Assembly: GCF_002250505.1 (NCBI RefSeq)
Contig: NZ_NJGY01000001.1
Coordinates: 1,946,507 to 2,010,506, forward strand
Direction: 5' to 3'
From: Janthinobacterium sp. PC23-8
GTDB taxonomy: Bacteria; Pseudomonadota; Gammaproteobacteria; Burkholderiales; Burkholderiaceae_D
Length of the DNA stretch: 64,000 nt
Below, piece by piece: positions 44,517 to 53,692 of this stretch (the first letter of the stretch is position 1; each line of letters begins with the position of its first letter). The position numbers and the translations under genes are program-made. Under the pieces are notes generated by a model. The model was not told the DNA's origin, ran no database searches, and worked only from the letters and a program-made list of their open reading frames with translations.

Positions 44517-45545
44517 TCAGGCGGCCGAGGCGCGCACCACCAGCTCGGTCGGCAGTTGCTGCGACGGCGCCGGCGCGCCATCGACCAGCGCCAGCAGGGA
44601 GGCCACCAGCGCGCGGCCGGCGGCGCGGATGGGCTGGCGCACGGTGGTCAGGGGTGGATGAAAATACGAGGCCAGTTCGATATCGTCGTAGCCGACCACG
44701 GCCACCTGTTCCGGCACGCCGATGCCGCGCGCGCGCAAGGCGCTGATGGCGCTCATGGCCAGCAGGTCGCTGCAGGCAAAGATGGCGTCGAAGGGCGTGT
44801 GGCGGCCCAGCAACTCCTCGACGTCGGCCGCGCCTACCTGCGGCAAAAACGAGCCGGCCACATATAGTTGCGGGTCCGGTTCAAGGCCGTGCGCGGCCAG
44901 CGCCTGGGCGTAGCCCTGCTGGCGCTGCGCCACTTCGGGCAGCCTGGCGTCGCCAAAAAAAGCGATGCGCCGGCGCCCCGCCGCCAGCAGGTGCTCGGTG
45001 GCCAGGCGGCCGCCGGCGATATTGTCGCCGCCGACGGTGCAATACAGCTGCTGCGGCAATTGCGCACCCCACACGACGATCGGCACCTGGCGCGCGGCCA
45101 GCTGGTTCAATTGTTCATGGTGGCGCCACTGGCCGATCAGGATAATGCCGATCACGCGGCCGCTGTCGAAGGGCTGCGCGGCGGCGTCCAGCGTTTCGGC
45201 GTCGACGCGCGACACAAGCATGTCAAAGCCCTGCTCCGTCAGTGCATCGGCCAGGCTGCCCAGCATGCCGAGAAAAAACGGGTCGGACAGGTGCTGGCGC
45301 GTGGCCGCGTCATACGGCACCACCACGCCCACCGTACGGTTCTGTTTCAGGCGCAGGTTTTGCGCGCCGATATTGATGGAATACTTGAGCGAGCGCGCCA
45401 GTTCGATCACGCGCGTGCGCGTTTCCTGGTTGACCAGCGGGCTGCCGCTCAGGGCGCGCGATACGGTCGAGGTCGAGACACCGGCCAGGCGTGCGATATC
45501 GGCCATTTGCAGCCGCTGCTGCGCCTTGGTGTCGCCGCCGCTCAT
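44517..45545 (-). CDS. suxR: LacI-family transcriptional regulator (SuxR-like)
   Basis: The 342-aa protein starts with a short tail and the LacI helix-turn-helix QMADIARLAGVSTSTVSRALSGSPLVN (about residues 13-40). The hinge helix follows, then a periplasmic-binding-protein-like sugar domain. It probably represses suxBAC until sucrose or a product is bound, acting at the two TTGCAATC palindromes downstream. ATG 45545 overlaps the stop of the upstream transferase gene (ATGA), so it seems to be expressed from that gene's promoter rather than its own. The inducer is inferred from the locus. Confidence 0.88.
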   Translation of the reverse strand: MSGGDTKAQQRLQMADIARLAGVSTSTVSRALSGSPLVNQETRTRVIELARSLKYSINIGAQNLRLKQNRTVGVVVPYDAATRQHLSDPFFLGMLGSLADALTEQGFDMLVSRVDAETLDAAAQPFDSGRVIGIILIGQWRHHEQLNQLAARQVPIVVWGAQLPQQLYCTVGGDNIAGGRLATEHLLAAGRRRIAFFGDARLPEVAQRQQGYAQALAAHGLEPDPQLYVAGSFLPQVGAADVEELLGRHTPFDAIFACSDLLAMSAISALRARGIGVPEQVAVVGYDDIELASYFHPPLTTVRQPIRAAGRALVASLLALVDGAPAPSQQLPTELVVRASAA

Positions 45546-46156
45546 TGCGGCGCGGTATCCTTGAACGAAGGGCGCTCGGACAGTTTGTCGAACAGGCGCG
45601 CCAGCGCCGGGTGTTCGCCGCGCCAGTCGATGTCGGGGAAGCGGAAGCTGAGCCAGCCCAGCGCGCAGCCGACCGCCACGTCGGCCAGCGTGTAGTTCTT
45701 GCCGGCGCAATAGACGCTCTCGCCCAGGCGCGCATCAAGGGCCGCCAGGCCGCGCGTGACCTTGTCGTGCTGGCGCGCGATCCACGCTTCGCTCTGCAGT
45801 TCAGGCGGGCGCTGGGCCCGCTCCAGGCGCATCAGCACGCCCGCGTCGAGGATGCCGTCGGCCAAGGCCTCCCAGTTCTTGATGTCGGCCCGCTCACGGC
45901 CGTTGCCACCGGCCGGCAGCAGCTTGCACACCGGCGTGAGGGTGTCGAGGTATTCGACGATCACGCGCGAATCGACCAGCGCGCTGCCGTCTTCCATCAC
46001 CAGGCAAGGCACCTTGCCCAGCGGATTGGCCTCGGCAATGCGTGTTTCGGGCGCCCACACGTTTTCCATCTCGAAAGCATAGTCGAGCTTTTTCTCGGCC
46101 AGCACAATGCGGACTTTGCGGACATACGGGCTGGCGAGGGAACCGATCAGTTTCAT
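45542..46156 (-). CDS. Glutathione S-transferase (YibF-like)
   Basis: The 204-aa protein has a thioredoxin-like half with GSLASPYVRKVRIVLAEK (Ser near residue 9 as likely catalytic) and GKVPCLVMEDGSALVDSRVI. The helical half includes YTLADVAVGCALGWL. It matches the length and pattern of the E. coli YibF group. It overlaps suxR by four bases and may simply share a transcript with it. The substrate is unknown. Confidence 0.9.
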   Translation of the reverse strand: MKLIGSLASPYVRKVRIVLAEKKLDYAFEMENVWAPETRIAEANPLGKVPCLVMEDGSALVDSRVIVEYLDTLTPVCKLLPAGGNGRERADIKNWEALADGILDAGVLMRLERAQRPPELQSEAWIARQHDKVTRGLAALDARLGESVYCAGKNYTLADVAVGCALGWLSFRFPDIDWRGEHPALARLFDKLSERPSFKDTAPQ

Positions 46157-46185
46157 GGATACGTTAAAGTAGACGAGTAGCTGTC

Positions 46186-46194
46186 AGTATAGCA
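46186..46194 (-). promoter_or_regulatory. Candidate extended -10 promoter of the GST-suxR unit
   Basis: On the minus strand TGC-TATACT lies about 30 bp before the transferase ATG. Confidence 0.4.
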
Positions 46195-46303
46195 TCGGTG
46201 CAGCCCGCATTTGGCAGCGCGCCGCATGCCGGTTGAGCAGTGTGGCGGACATGCCGCATTCAACCCGCCCGCCGGCCGCCGGCGGCAAAAGCGCGGCCAG
46301 CAG

Positions 46304-46312
46304 TGGTAAAAT
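46304..46312 (+). promoter_or_regulatory. Candidate extended -10 promoter of purB
   Basis: TGG-TAAAAT lies about 107 bp before the purB ATG. No clear -35 is visible. The leader between them is GC-rich with no obvious riboswitch. Confidence 0.35.
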
Positions 46313-46404
46313 CGCTGTTTTCCCGTGGCGCCCCCCTTTGCCTGCGCGTGACCCGCGTGCTGGCCCAAGCTTGCCTGCGCGCCACGCGCCCACCGTTTCA
46401 TTAA

Positions 46405-47799
<1,395 letters not shown>

Positions 47800-47809
47800 G
47801 CAAACACCA

Positions 47810-47827
47810 GCGCCTGCTTGCAGGCGC
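47810..47827 (+). terminator. Hairpin directly after purB
   Basis: GCGCCTGC-TT-GCAGGCGC is a perfect 8-bp stem with no T-run, 11 bp after the purB stop. Confidence 0.4.
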
Positions 47828-47837
47828 GTTGCACTCC

Positions 47838-47882
47838 CTGCGGGGCGGCCGGCAAACAAATGCCGCCCGCCCCGCGGTTTTG
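47838..47882 (+). terminator. Probable terminator after purB
   Basis: The GC-rich arms GCGGGGCG (47840-47847) and CGCCCCGC (47868-47875) extend inward with GGCA/TGCC pairing and are followed by GGTTTTG. The T-run is short but the stem is very strong. Confidence 0.6.
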
Positions 47883-47989
47883 ATGGCCGTCTTTCTTGTA
47901 GAATCTGCAGCGCCTCTGCGCACTTTGTTTTTCTTTGGTATATTAGGCCCGATTAGTCCTAACACGTACTACTTTCAAGAAAGTCATCG

Positions 47990-48514
47990 ATGCATCGCTA
48001 CACCACCACCGCCATTATCCTGCACTGGCTCACCGCCCTGCTCATCATCAGCGCCTTCATCATGGGTCTGGTCATGACCGATATCCCGGGCCTGACGCCC
48101 ACCAAGCTCAAATACTTTTCCTGGCATAAATGGCTGGGCGTGACGGTGCTGGCGATCGCCGCCATCCGCCTGCTGTGGCGCAAAGCGAATGTGCCACCAC
48201 CGCATCCAGCCAGCATGGTCGCCTGGCAGAAGAAGGCGGCCGACGCCATGCATGTGCTGCTGTATATCCTGATCTTCGCCGTGCCCGTTTCCGGCTATTT
48301 GTATACGCTGGCCGCCGGCGTGCCGGTGGTGTACCTGGGCCTGTTCCAGCTGCCCGTCATCATGGCGCCCAATCCCGAACTTAAGCCGCTCTTAAAAGAG
48401 ATTCACTATGTTTTGAACATGACAATGGCCGCAGCCGTTGCCGCCCACGTCCTGGCGGCGCTCAAGCACCAGTTCATCGACAAGGACGGCGTGCTCAAAC
48501 GCATGCTGCCTTGA
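47990..48514 (+). CDS. Cytochrome b561 family protein
   Basis: The 174-aa protein has four membrane helices and the haem-b histidines expected in bacterial cytochrome b561 (His12 in IILHWLTALL, His46 in FSWHKWLGV, His88 near ADAMHVLLYIL, and further His in EIHYVLNM and AAHVLAALKH). It probably moves electrons from quinol or another donor across the inner membrane. It is followed by two yceI-type genes, as E. coli yceJ is followed by yceI. Confidence 0.92.
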   Translation: MHRYTTTAIILHWLTALLIISAFIMGLVMTDIPGLTPTKLKYFSWHKWLGVTVLAIAAIRLLWRKANVPPPHPASMVAWQKKAADAMHVLLYILIFAVPVSGYLYTLAAGVPVVYLGLFQLPVIMAPNPELKPLLKEIHYVLNMTMAAAVAAHVLAALKHQFIDKDGVLKRMLP

Positions 48515-48553
48515 TCGCGCAACTCCCTTTACTGAACTACCAGGAAAAATAAA

Positions 48554-49108
48554 ATGAAAACTACCCAACGCATAGTCCTCGCTTCCCTGCTGGGCCTGTC
48601 CGTGGCCGCCACCGCCGCCACCCTGCTCAAAACCGACCCTGCCAAGTCGAGCGTAGCGGCCGTCTTCAAGCAGATGAATGTGCCGGTCGAAGCCAAATTC
48701 AAGAAATTCAATATCGTCATCGATTACAACCCGGCCACACCGGACGCCTCCAAGGCAACGGTGGAAATCGACACCGCCAGCATCGACATTGGCGACCCGG
48801 AATACAACAAGGAAGTGGCAAAAAAAGAATGGTTTAACGCGGCCCAGTTCCCGAAAGCGACTTTTGTGTCGAGCGGCATCAAGGCGGCCGGCGCTGGCAA
48901 GCTGACGGTGACCGGCAAGCTCAACATCAAGGGCAAGGCCACCGACGTGACCTTCCCCTTGACCGTGAAAGCGGAAGGCGGCAAATACACATTTGACGGC
49001 GCCCTGCCGATCAAGCGCCTGACCTACAACATCGGCGAAGGCGAGTGGAAAGACACCAGCATGGTCGCGGACGAAGTAACCATCAAATTCCACGTCGCTG
49101 CCCAGTAA
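48554..49108 (+). CDS. YceI family periplasmic protein (copy 1)
   Basis: The 184-aa protein has a signal peptide (MKTTQRIVLASLLGLSVAATA) and a YceI lipocalin-like beta-barrel, with TVEIDTASIDIGDPEYNKEVA, FPKATFVSSGI and the typical LTVTGKLNIKGKATDVTFPL. YceI proteins bind isoprenoid lipids such as polyprenyl quinones. It follows the cytochrome b561 gene by 39 bp and is transcribed with it. The sequence differs clearly from copy 2, so this is an old duplication. Confidence 0.92.
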   Translation: MKTTQRIVLASLLGLSVAATAATLLKTDPAKSSVAAVFKQMNVPVEAKFKKFNIVIDYNPATPDASKATVEIDTASIDIGDPEYNKEVAKKEWFNAAQFPKATFVSSGIKAAGAGKLTVTGKLNIKGKATDVTFPLTVKAEGGKYTFDGALPIKRLTYNIGEGEWKDTSMVADEVTIKFHVAAQ

Positions 49109-49145
49109 TTACTAACTTAGATCAACCTCAACCCCTAGGACCTCG

Positions 49146-49721
49146 ATGAAATTTTCGCACCTGATGATCGCCATGCTGGCCGTTGCCGGCGCTGGCTCGG
49201 CCATGGCCGCCGCCGATACTTACAATCTCGACCCGACCCACACCTTCCCCAGCTTTGAAGCCGATCACATGGGCATGTCCGTCTGGCGCGGCAAATTCAA
49301 CAAGACCAAGGGCACCGTTACCCTCGATCGCACCGCCAAAACCGGCACGCTGGACCTGGTGATCGAAGCTGATTCGATCGACTTCGGCCTGGACGCGATG
49401 AACACGCACGCCAAGAAAGCCGACATGTTCAACGTTGAAAAGTTCCCGCAGATCACTTACAAGAGCAACAACTTCAAATTCACCGGCGAGCAATTGACGC
49501 AAGTCGATGGCGAACTGACCCTGCTGGGCGTGACCAAGCCGGTGAAACTGACGGTAGGCAAGTTCAAGTGCATCATGCACCCGCGCTACAAGCGTGAAGT
49601 GTGCGGCGCCGACGCCACGGCCGAATTCAAGCGCAGCGACTTCGGCCTGAACTTCGGCTTGCCGGCCTTCTCGCCGGAAGTCAAGCTGGCGATCCAGGTC
49701 GAGGCCATCAAGGCAGACTGA
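49146..49721 (+). CDS. YceI family periplasmic protein (copy 2)
   Basis: The 191-aa protein has a signal peptide (MKFSHLMIAMLAVAGAGSAMA) and a complete YceI domain, with YNLDPTHTFPSFEADHMGMS, the KFNKTKGTVTLD strand, KFPQITYKSNNF, and a C-terminal pair of Cys (KCIMHPRYKREVCGA). It is closer to the E. coli YceI pattern than copy 1. It lies 37 bp after copy 1 and ends before a strong terminator. Lipid or quinone carriage in the periplasm is known for the family, but the ligand here is unknown. Confidence 0.93.
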   Translation: MKFSHLMIAMLAVAGAGSAMAAADTYNLDPTHTFPSFEADHMGMSVWRGKFNKTKGTVTLDRTAKTGTLDLVIEADSIDFGLDAMNTHAKKADMFNVEKFPQITYKSNNFKFTGEQLTQVDGELTLLGVTKPVKLTVGKFKCIMHPRYKREVCGADATAEFKRSDFGLNFGLPAFSPEVKLAIQVEAIKAD

Positions 49722-49738
49722 TCAGTCACGGCCAGGAC

Positions 49739-49778
49739 CAAAAAAAGGGGAAGCGCCATGGCGATTCCCCTTTTTTTC
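49739..49778. terminator. Bidirectional terminator after the YceI genes
   Basis: A-run, GGGGAA...TTCCCC around CGCCATGGCG, and T7. It separates the YceI operon from the convergent polysaccharide cluster. Confidence 0.9.
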
Positions 49779-49799
49779 ATACTGCAAGCCGAGGCAGTA

Positions 49800-50360
49800 T
49801 CAATGCACGATGCCGTCGCGCCGCACCACCTTGAGCGCCGTCAGCATGATGACCTTGATGTCAAAGGTAAACGACTGCAGCCGCAGATATTCCGCATCCA
49901 GCTTGACCTTCTCCGGTATCGGCAGTTCGTCGCGACCGTTGATCTGCGCCCAGCCGGTCAGGCCAGGGCGGATCAGATGAACATTTTGCTCAGTGCGCAG
50001 GTCGATCAGGTTTTGCTGATTGAACAGCGCCGGCCTCGGTCCCACCACGCTCATGTCACCGCAGATGATGCACCACAGTTGCGGGATTTCATCGAGGCTG
50101 GACTTGCGCAAAAAACCACCAACCGGCGTCAGAAAGGTTTTCGGATCGGCCAGCAAGTGCGTGGCCACCACCGGCGTATCGACGCGCATGGTGCGCAGCT
50201 TGGGCATGGAGAAAATGCGGTTGCCACGGCCGACGCGATCGGACCAGTACAGCACCGGCCCCTTCGAGGTCGCCTTGACCACGATGGCAAGCAGGCACAG
50301 CGGAATGAAAAAGATTACGGCGGCAATCAGGCTCATCAGTAAATCAAATACTCTCTTCAT
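49800..50360 (-). CDS. Initiating sugar-phosphate transferase (PglC/WbaP C-terminal type)
   Basis: The 186-aa monotopic phosphoglycosyl transferase starts the repeat unit by moving a sugar-1-phosphate from a UDP-sugar to undecaprenyl phosphate. It has one N-terminal hydrophobic reentrant helix (LLMSLIAAVIFFIPLCLLAIVV), RVGRGNRIFSMPKLRTM, the catalytic SLDEIPQLW (Asp-Glu) and DMSVVGPRP. The length is that of the minimal catalytic form without WbaP's extra helices. As the last gene of the leftward cluster, overlapping the epimerase-like gene by ATGA, its probable substrate is the 6-deoxy-HexNAc made by that neighbour (inference). Confidence 0.92.
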   Translation of the reverse strand: MKRVFDLLMSLIAAVIFFIPLCLLAIVVKATSKGPVLYWSDRVGRGNRIFSMPKLRTMRVDTPVVATHLLADPKTFLTPVGGFLRKSSLDEIPQLWCIICGDMSVVGPRPALFNQQNLIDLRTEQNVHLIRPGLTGWAQINGRDELPIPEKVKLDAEYLRLQSFTFDIKVIMLTALKVVRRDGIVH

Positions 50361-51304
50361 TTTTTGCTTTGACCATTCATCAGAAAAAACTGCTCGACTG
50401 TTTTGTCGATTGCCGCTTGCGGTGTCACCACCGGTCGCCAGCCCAACGTCGCTTGCGTACTTGCAATATCGACCTGTAGTGAGCCCACCAGACGATCCAC
50501 GACGCCCTGCTTGCCCAGCAATTTGGCGGCGCCCGCCATCAGCGCCACCGGCACCGGCACCAGCAACACGCGCTTGTGCATCGCCCTGGCGATTTTCGTC
50601 ACCAATTCCTTCACGCCCATGTCATCGCCATCGGACACCATGAACACATGGCCAGGCGCCGCAGGATGCTTGCTGCACACGATCAGCAGGTCGACCAGGT
50701 TATCGAGCGCCACCATGCTGCGGAAGTTGCGGATGCTGCCAAATGGCAGCGGCACGCCCTTTTGCACCAGCTTGATCAGATTCAGGAAATTCGCCTTCAC
50801 GCCAGGGCCATAGACCAGTGGCGGCCGGACGATCACCACCTCCAGCCCGGTATCGCGGCCCAACTGCTGCAAGGCCTGTTCCGCCTCCATTTTCGAGACC
50901 CCATAAGGATCGCAGGGCTGCGGCACGTCGGACGCCCTGAACGGCTGCGTGGTGGTCGCCTCGCCGTTGACCTTCACGCTGCTGACAAACACGAAGCGGC
51001 GCACGCCGGCAGCGACAGCCTGCCTTGCCAGGTTCAGCGTACCGTCGAGATTGACCTCGCGGTAAGCGCGCAGCGGATCTTCATCCGTGTCGGACATGAC
51101 ATGCACGCGCGCGGCGAGATGAAACACCACTTCGCATCCTGCCAACGCGGCGCGCCAGTCGGTGCTGCCGTTGAGATCGCCAACATTGACTTCTCCCTCG
51201 GTGGCCCCCCTCCTGACCGCAGCGCGCACGGTGGCGCCGCCTGCGCGCAAGGTGCCGCACAGCGCCTTGCCTACAAAACCACTACTTCCAGTGACCAGCA
51301 TCAT
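50357..51304 (-). CDS. NAD-dependent epimerase/reductase (WbpV-like, UDP-6-deoxy-HexNAc synthesis)
   Basis: The 315-aa short-chain dehydrogenase has the nucleotide motif MLVTGSSGFVGKAL, VFVSSVKVNGE for the catalytic Ser region, and YGVSKMEAE (Tyr-x3-Lys). It resembles WbpV-type reductases that, after a WbpM-type 4,6-dehydratase, give UDP-D-QuiNAc or UDP-D-FucNAc, often beside an initiating transferase, as here. No WbpM-like dehydratase lies in this window. UDP-GlcNAc 4-epimerase activity is another option. It overlaps both neighbours by four bases. Confidence 0.82.
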   Translation of the reverse strand: MMLVTGSSGFVGKALCGTLRAGGATVRAAVRRGATEGEVNVGDLNGSTDWRAALAGCEVVFHLAARVHVMSDTDEDPLRAYREVNLDGTLNLARQAVAAGVRRFVFVSSVKVNGEATTTQPFRASDVPQPCDPYGVSKMEAEQALQQLGRDTGLEVVIVRPPLVYGPGVKANFLNLIKLVQKGVPLPFGSIRNFRSMVALDNLVDLLIVCSKHPAAPGHVFMVSDGDDMGVKELVTKIARAMHKRVLLVPVPVALMAGAAKLLGKQGVVDRLVGSLQVDIASTQATLGWRPVVTPQAAIDKTVEQFFLMNGQSKK

Positions 51305-52551
51305 TGCGGGAGCCTCTGCGGGGATTTAATTTTCTTCAACTGCATATCGATAAGCCATTCTTCCAGTTGCGTGATCAAGCCAGCGCGATTGAATTGTGAC
51401 GCGCTGGTTTGCAGACCATTATTGCCCATGCTGGCCCGCTCGGCCTGCGTCATGGCCGCCATCGCCAGTACGGCGTTGGCCAGGCCCTCGGCATCACCCG
51501 CATCGCAGGTCAGACCGGCATTCGCCTGCCGTACCACATCGGCGCCTTCGCCATTGAGCATCGCCAGCAATGGAATGCCCGCCGCCAGGTAGGACTGCAA
51601 CTTGCCGGGGATCGTCATCGAGAAAATTGGCTGATCCTTGAGCGAAACCAGCAACGCGTCAGCGTGTTTGAAAAAGCTGGACATACGTTCGACGGGATAG
51701 CGCCCAAGCAGCATGAAACAGTCGGACAGGCCGCGCGCAGCAACCTGCTCGGCGAGCCAGCCGCTGAGCCGGCCATCGCCGACGATTACCCAGCGAATGG
51801 CGCGATTGTGCTTGAGCCTTTCGGCCGCAGCGAGTATCGCCGGAAAATCCTGTGCATCACCGACGTTACCGGCAAACATGACGGTAAATACCGACGAATC
51901 GCTTTCCATCTCGACCGCCGGCACGACTTCGGTCATGTCGAACACCGACTCCGCCCAACTGGGAAAATACTCTACCCGCGCCGACGGACCGGCATATTTC
52001 ACGATATTGGGCACGAACGCCCGCGACTGTGCGAGGATCACGTCACAGCGGTTGTAGACGAACGAGACCAGCTTGCCTACCGCGCGCAGCACCGCAGGCG
52101 ACTTGATCACGCCGATGGCATGCAGTGTCTCCGGCCACAGATCGAGTACCCAGAATGCCAATGGCGCCTTCTTCATCGCCCGCAAGGCTGCAGCGGGCAG
52201 GCCGACGGTAATCGGCGAAGGCTCGTAACAGAAAATAGCGTCAAAATCGCGCCCCCGTAATTTCCATAACCCACCGCAGGTAGCACTCAGCGCGAATGTG
52301 AAATAATTGAGCATCAGCCGCACGCCCCCCTTGCCACGCGCAGTATGGCGTACACGCACCACTTCCGCACCCGCATACTGGTTGAAATTTTCCGGCGCAG
52401 CCAGAAACTCGCTGAAAAATTCGCCTGCCGGATAATTCGGATGGCCGGTCAGGACCGTGACCTGGTGGCCACGGCCAACCAACTCGGCAACCAGGTCATT
52501 GATCCGGAAATTCTCCGGCCAAAAATACTGCGTGACAACAAGTAAACGCAC
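51301..52551 (-). CDS. wbuB: Glycosyltransferase family 4, WbuB-like (L-FucNAc transferase)
   Basis: The 416-aa GT-B enzyme opens LLVVTQYFWPENFRINDLVAEL and carries LTGHPNYPAGEF, WVLDLWPETLHAIG and the C-terminal donor-site region. This pattern is that of WbuB, which is regularly linked to fnlABC and thought to transfer L-FucNAc. Here it sits directly downstream of fnlC by 10 bp, which supports that assignment. If the wbuX-hisH-hisF genes modify the sugar first, the real donor may be the acetamidino form. Confidence 0.9.
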   Translation of the reverse strand: MRLLVVTQYFWPENFRINDLVAELVGRGHQVTVLTGHPNYPAGEFFSEFLAAPENFNQYAGAEVVRVRHTARGKGGVRLMLNYFTFALSATCGGLWKLRGRDFDAIFCYEPSPITVGLPAAALRAMKKAPLAFWVLDLWPETLHAIGVIKSPAVLRAVGKLVSFVYNRCDVILAQSRAFVPNIVKYAGPSARVEYFPSWAESVFDMTEVVPAVEMESDSSVFTVMFAGNVGDAQDFPAILAAAERLKHNRAIRWVIVGDGRLSGWLAEQVAARGLSDCFMLLGRYPVERMSSFFKHADALLVSLKDQPIFSMTIPGKLQSYLAAGIPLLAMLNGEGADVVRQANAGLTCDAGDAEGLANAVLAMAAMTQAERASMGNNGLQTSASQFNRAGLITQLEEWLIDMQLKKIKSPQRLPQ

Positions 52552-52561
52552 GTCAATACCC

Positions 52562-53692
52562 TTATTGTTTCTTCCAAACTACGCGATTGACGTAGTCGGT
52601 ATAGCTATGAATGATCCTGACAACCTTGTTCGACACATTGGGCATGCTGTAGTCGGCCACCAGGCGCAGGCTGCGCTGCTCGCCACGCGGCTGGTCCGCC
52701 AGGATGGCCAGGCCTTGCAGGATGCGATCGACTTCCAGGCCGGTCATCATTACGGCCGCCTCTTCCATGCCTTCAGGACGCTCATGTGCTTCGCGCAGGT
52801 TCAGGGCCGGGAAGTTCAGGATCGACGACTCTTCGTTGATGGTGCCGCTATCGGACAGCACCGCGCGCGCGCTCGCCTGCAGTTTCACGTAATCCCTGAA
52901 ACCGAGTGGCTTGAGCAGACGCACGAGAGGGTGGAACTTGGCGCCCAGCGCATCGACCTTTTTCTGCGTGCGCGGGTGGGTCGAAACGATCACCGGCAAC
53001 TTGTAGGTCTCGGCGACCTGGTTCAACGCCTCGACCAGTTTGGCAAAATTCGCTGGCGAATCGATATTCTCTTCGCGGTGGGCACTGACGACAAAATATT
53101 CGCCTTCGCTCAAGCCCAGTCGTTCGACCGCATCCGACGCATCAATCCGTGCCTTGTAGTGATGCAAGACTTCGTACATCGGGCTGCCCGTCTTGATGAT
53201 GCGGTCCGGCAGCAAGCCTTCACGCAACAGGTATTCCCGGGCGATATCGCTGTACGTCAGGTTGATGTCCGCCGTATGGTCGACGATCTTGCGATTCGTT
53301 TCTTCCGGGACGCGCTGGTCGAAACAACGATTGCCCGCCTCCATGTGGAAGATGGGGATCTTGCGGCGCTTCGCAGGAATCGCCGACAGGCAGCTGTTGG
53401 TGTCGCCAAGGATCAGTATCGCGTCAGGCTGTTCCTGTTCCAGCACCGCATCGACGGCAATGATGATCTTGCCGATCGTCTCGGCAGCGTTGCCGCCGGC
53501 GGCGTTGAGGAAATGATCGGGCTTGCGCACTTCCAGATCCTGGAAGAAAATTTCATTGAGCTCGTAATCATAGTTCTGCCCGGTGTGGACAATGATTTGC
53601 TCGCAATATTCGTCGAGCTTGGCCATCACGCGCGACAGACGGATGATTTCAGGCCGTGTTCCGACCACGGTCATGACTTTTAATTTTTTCAT
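52562..53692 (-). CDS. fnlC: UDP-N-acetyl sugar 2-epimerase FnlC (WecB family)
   Basis: FnlC performs the last step to UDP-L-FucNAc by C2 epimerisation of the UDP-6-deoxy-talose-type intermediate. The 376-aa protein belongs to the WecB fold, with TVVGTRPEIIRLSRVM, ILILGDTNSCLSAIPAKR, HMEAGNRCFDQRVPEETNR (catalytic Glu region) and SDSGTINEESSILNFPALNL. The HMEAGNRC variant is characteristic of FnlC/WbjD rather than WecB, where HVEAGLRT is usual. It follows fnlB with a 4-bp overlap. Confidence 0.9.
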   Translation of the reverse strand: MKKLKVMTVVGTRPEIIRLSRVMAKLDEYCEQIIVHTGQNYDYELNEIFFQDLEVRKPDHFLNAAGGNAAETIGKIIIAVDAVLEQEQPDAILILGDTNSCLSAIPAKRRKIPIFHMEAGNRCFDQRVPEETNRKIVDHTADINLTYSDIAREYLLREGLLPDRIIKTGSPMYEVLHHYKARIDASDAVERLGLSEGEYFVVSAHREENIDSPANFAKLVEALNQVAETYKLPVIVSTHPRTQKKVDALGAKFHPLVRLLKPLGFRDYVKLQASARAVLSDSGTINEESSILNFPALNLREAHERPEGMEEAAVMMTGLEVDRILQGLAILADQPRGEQRSLRLVADYSMPNVSNKVVRIIHSYTDYVNRVVWKKQ

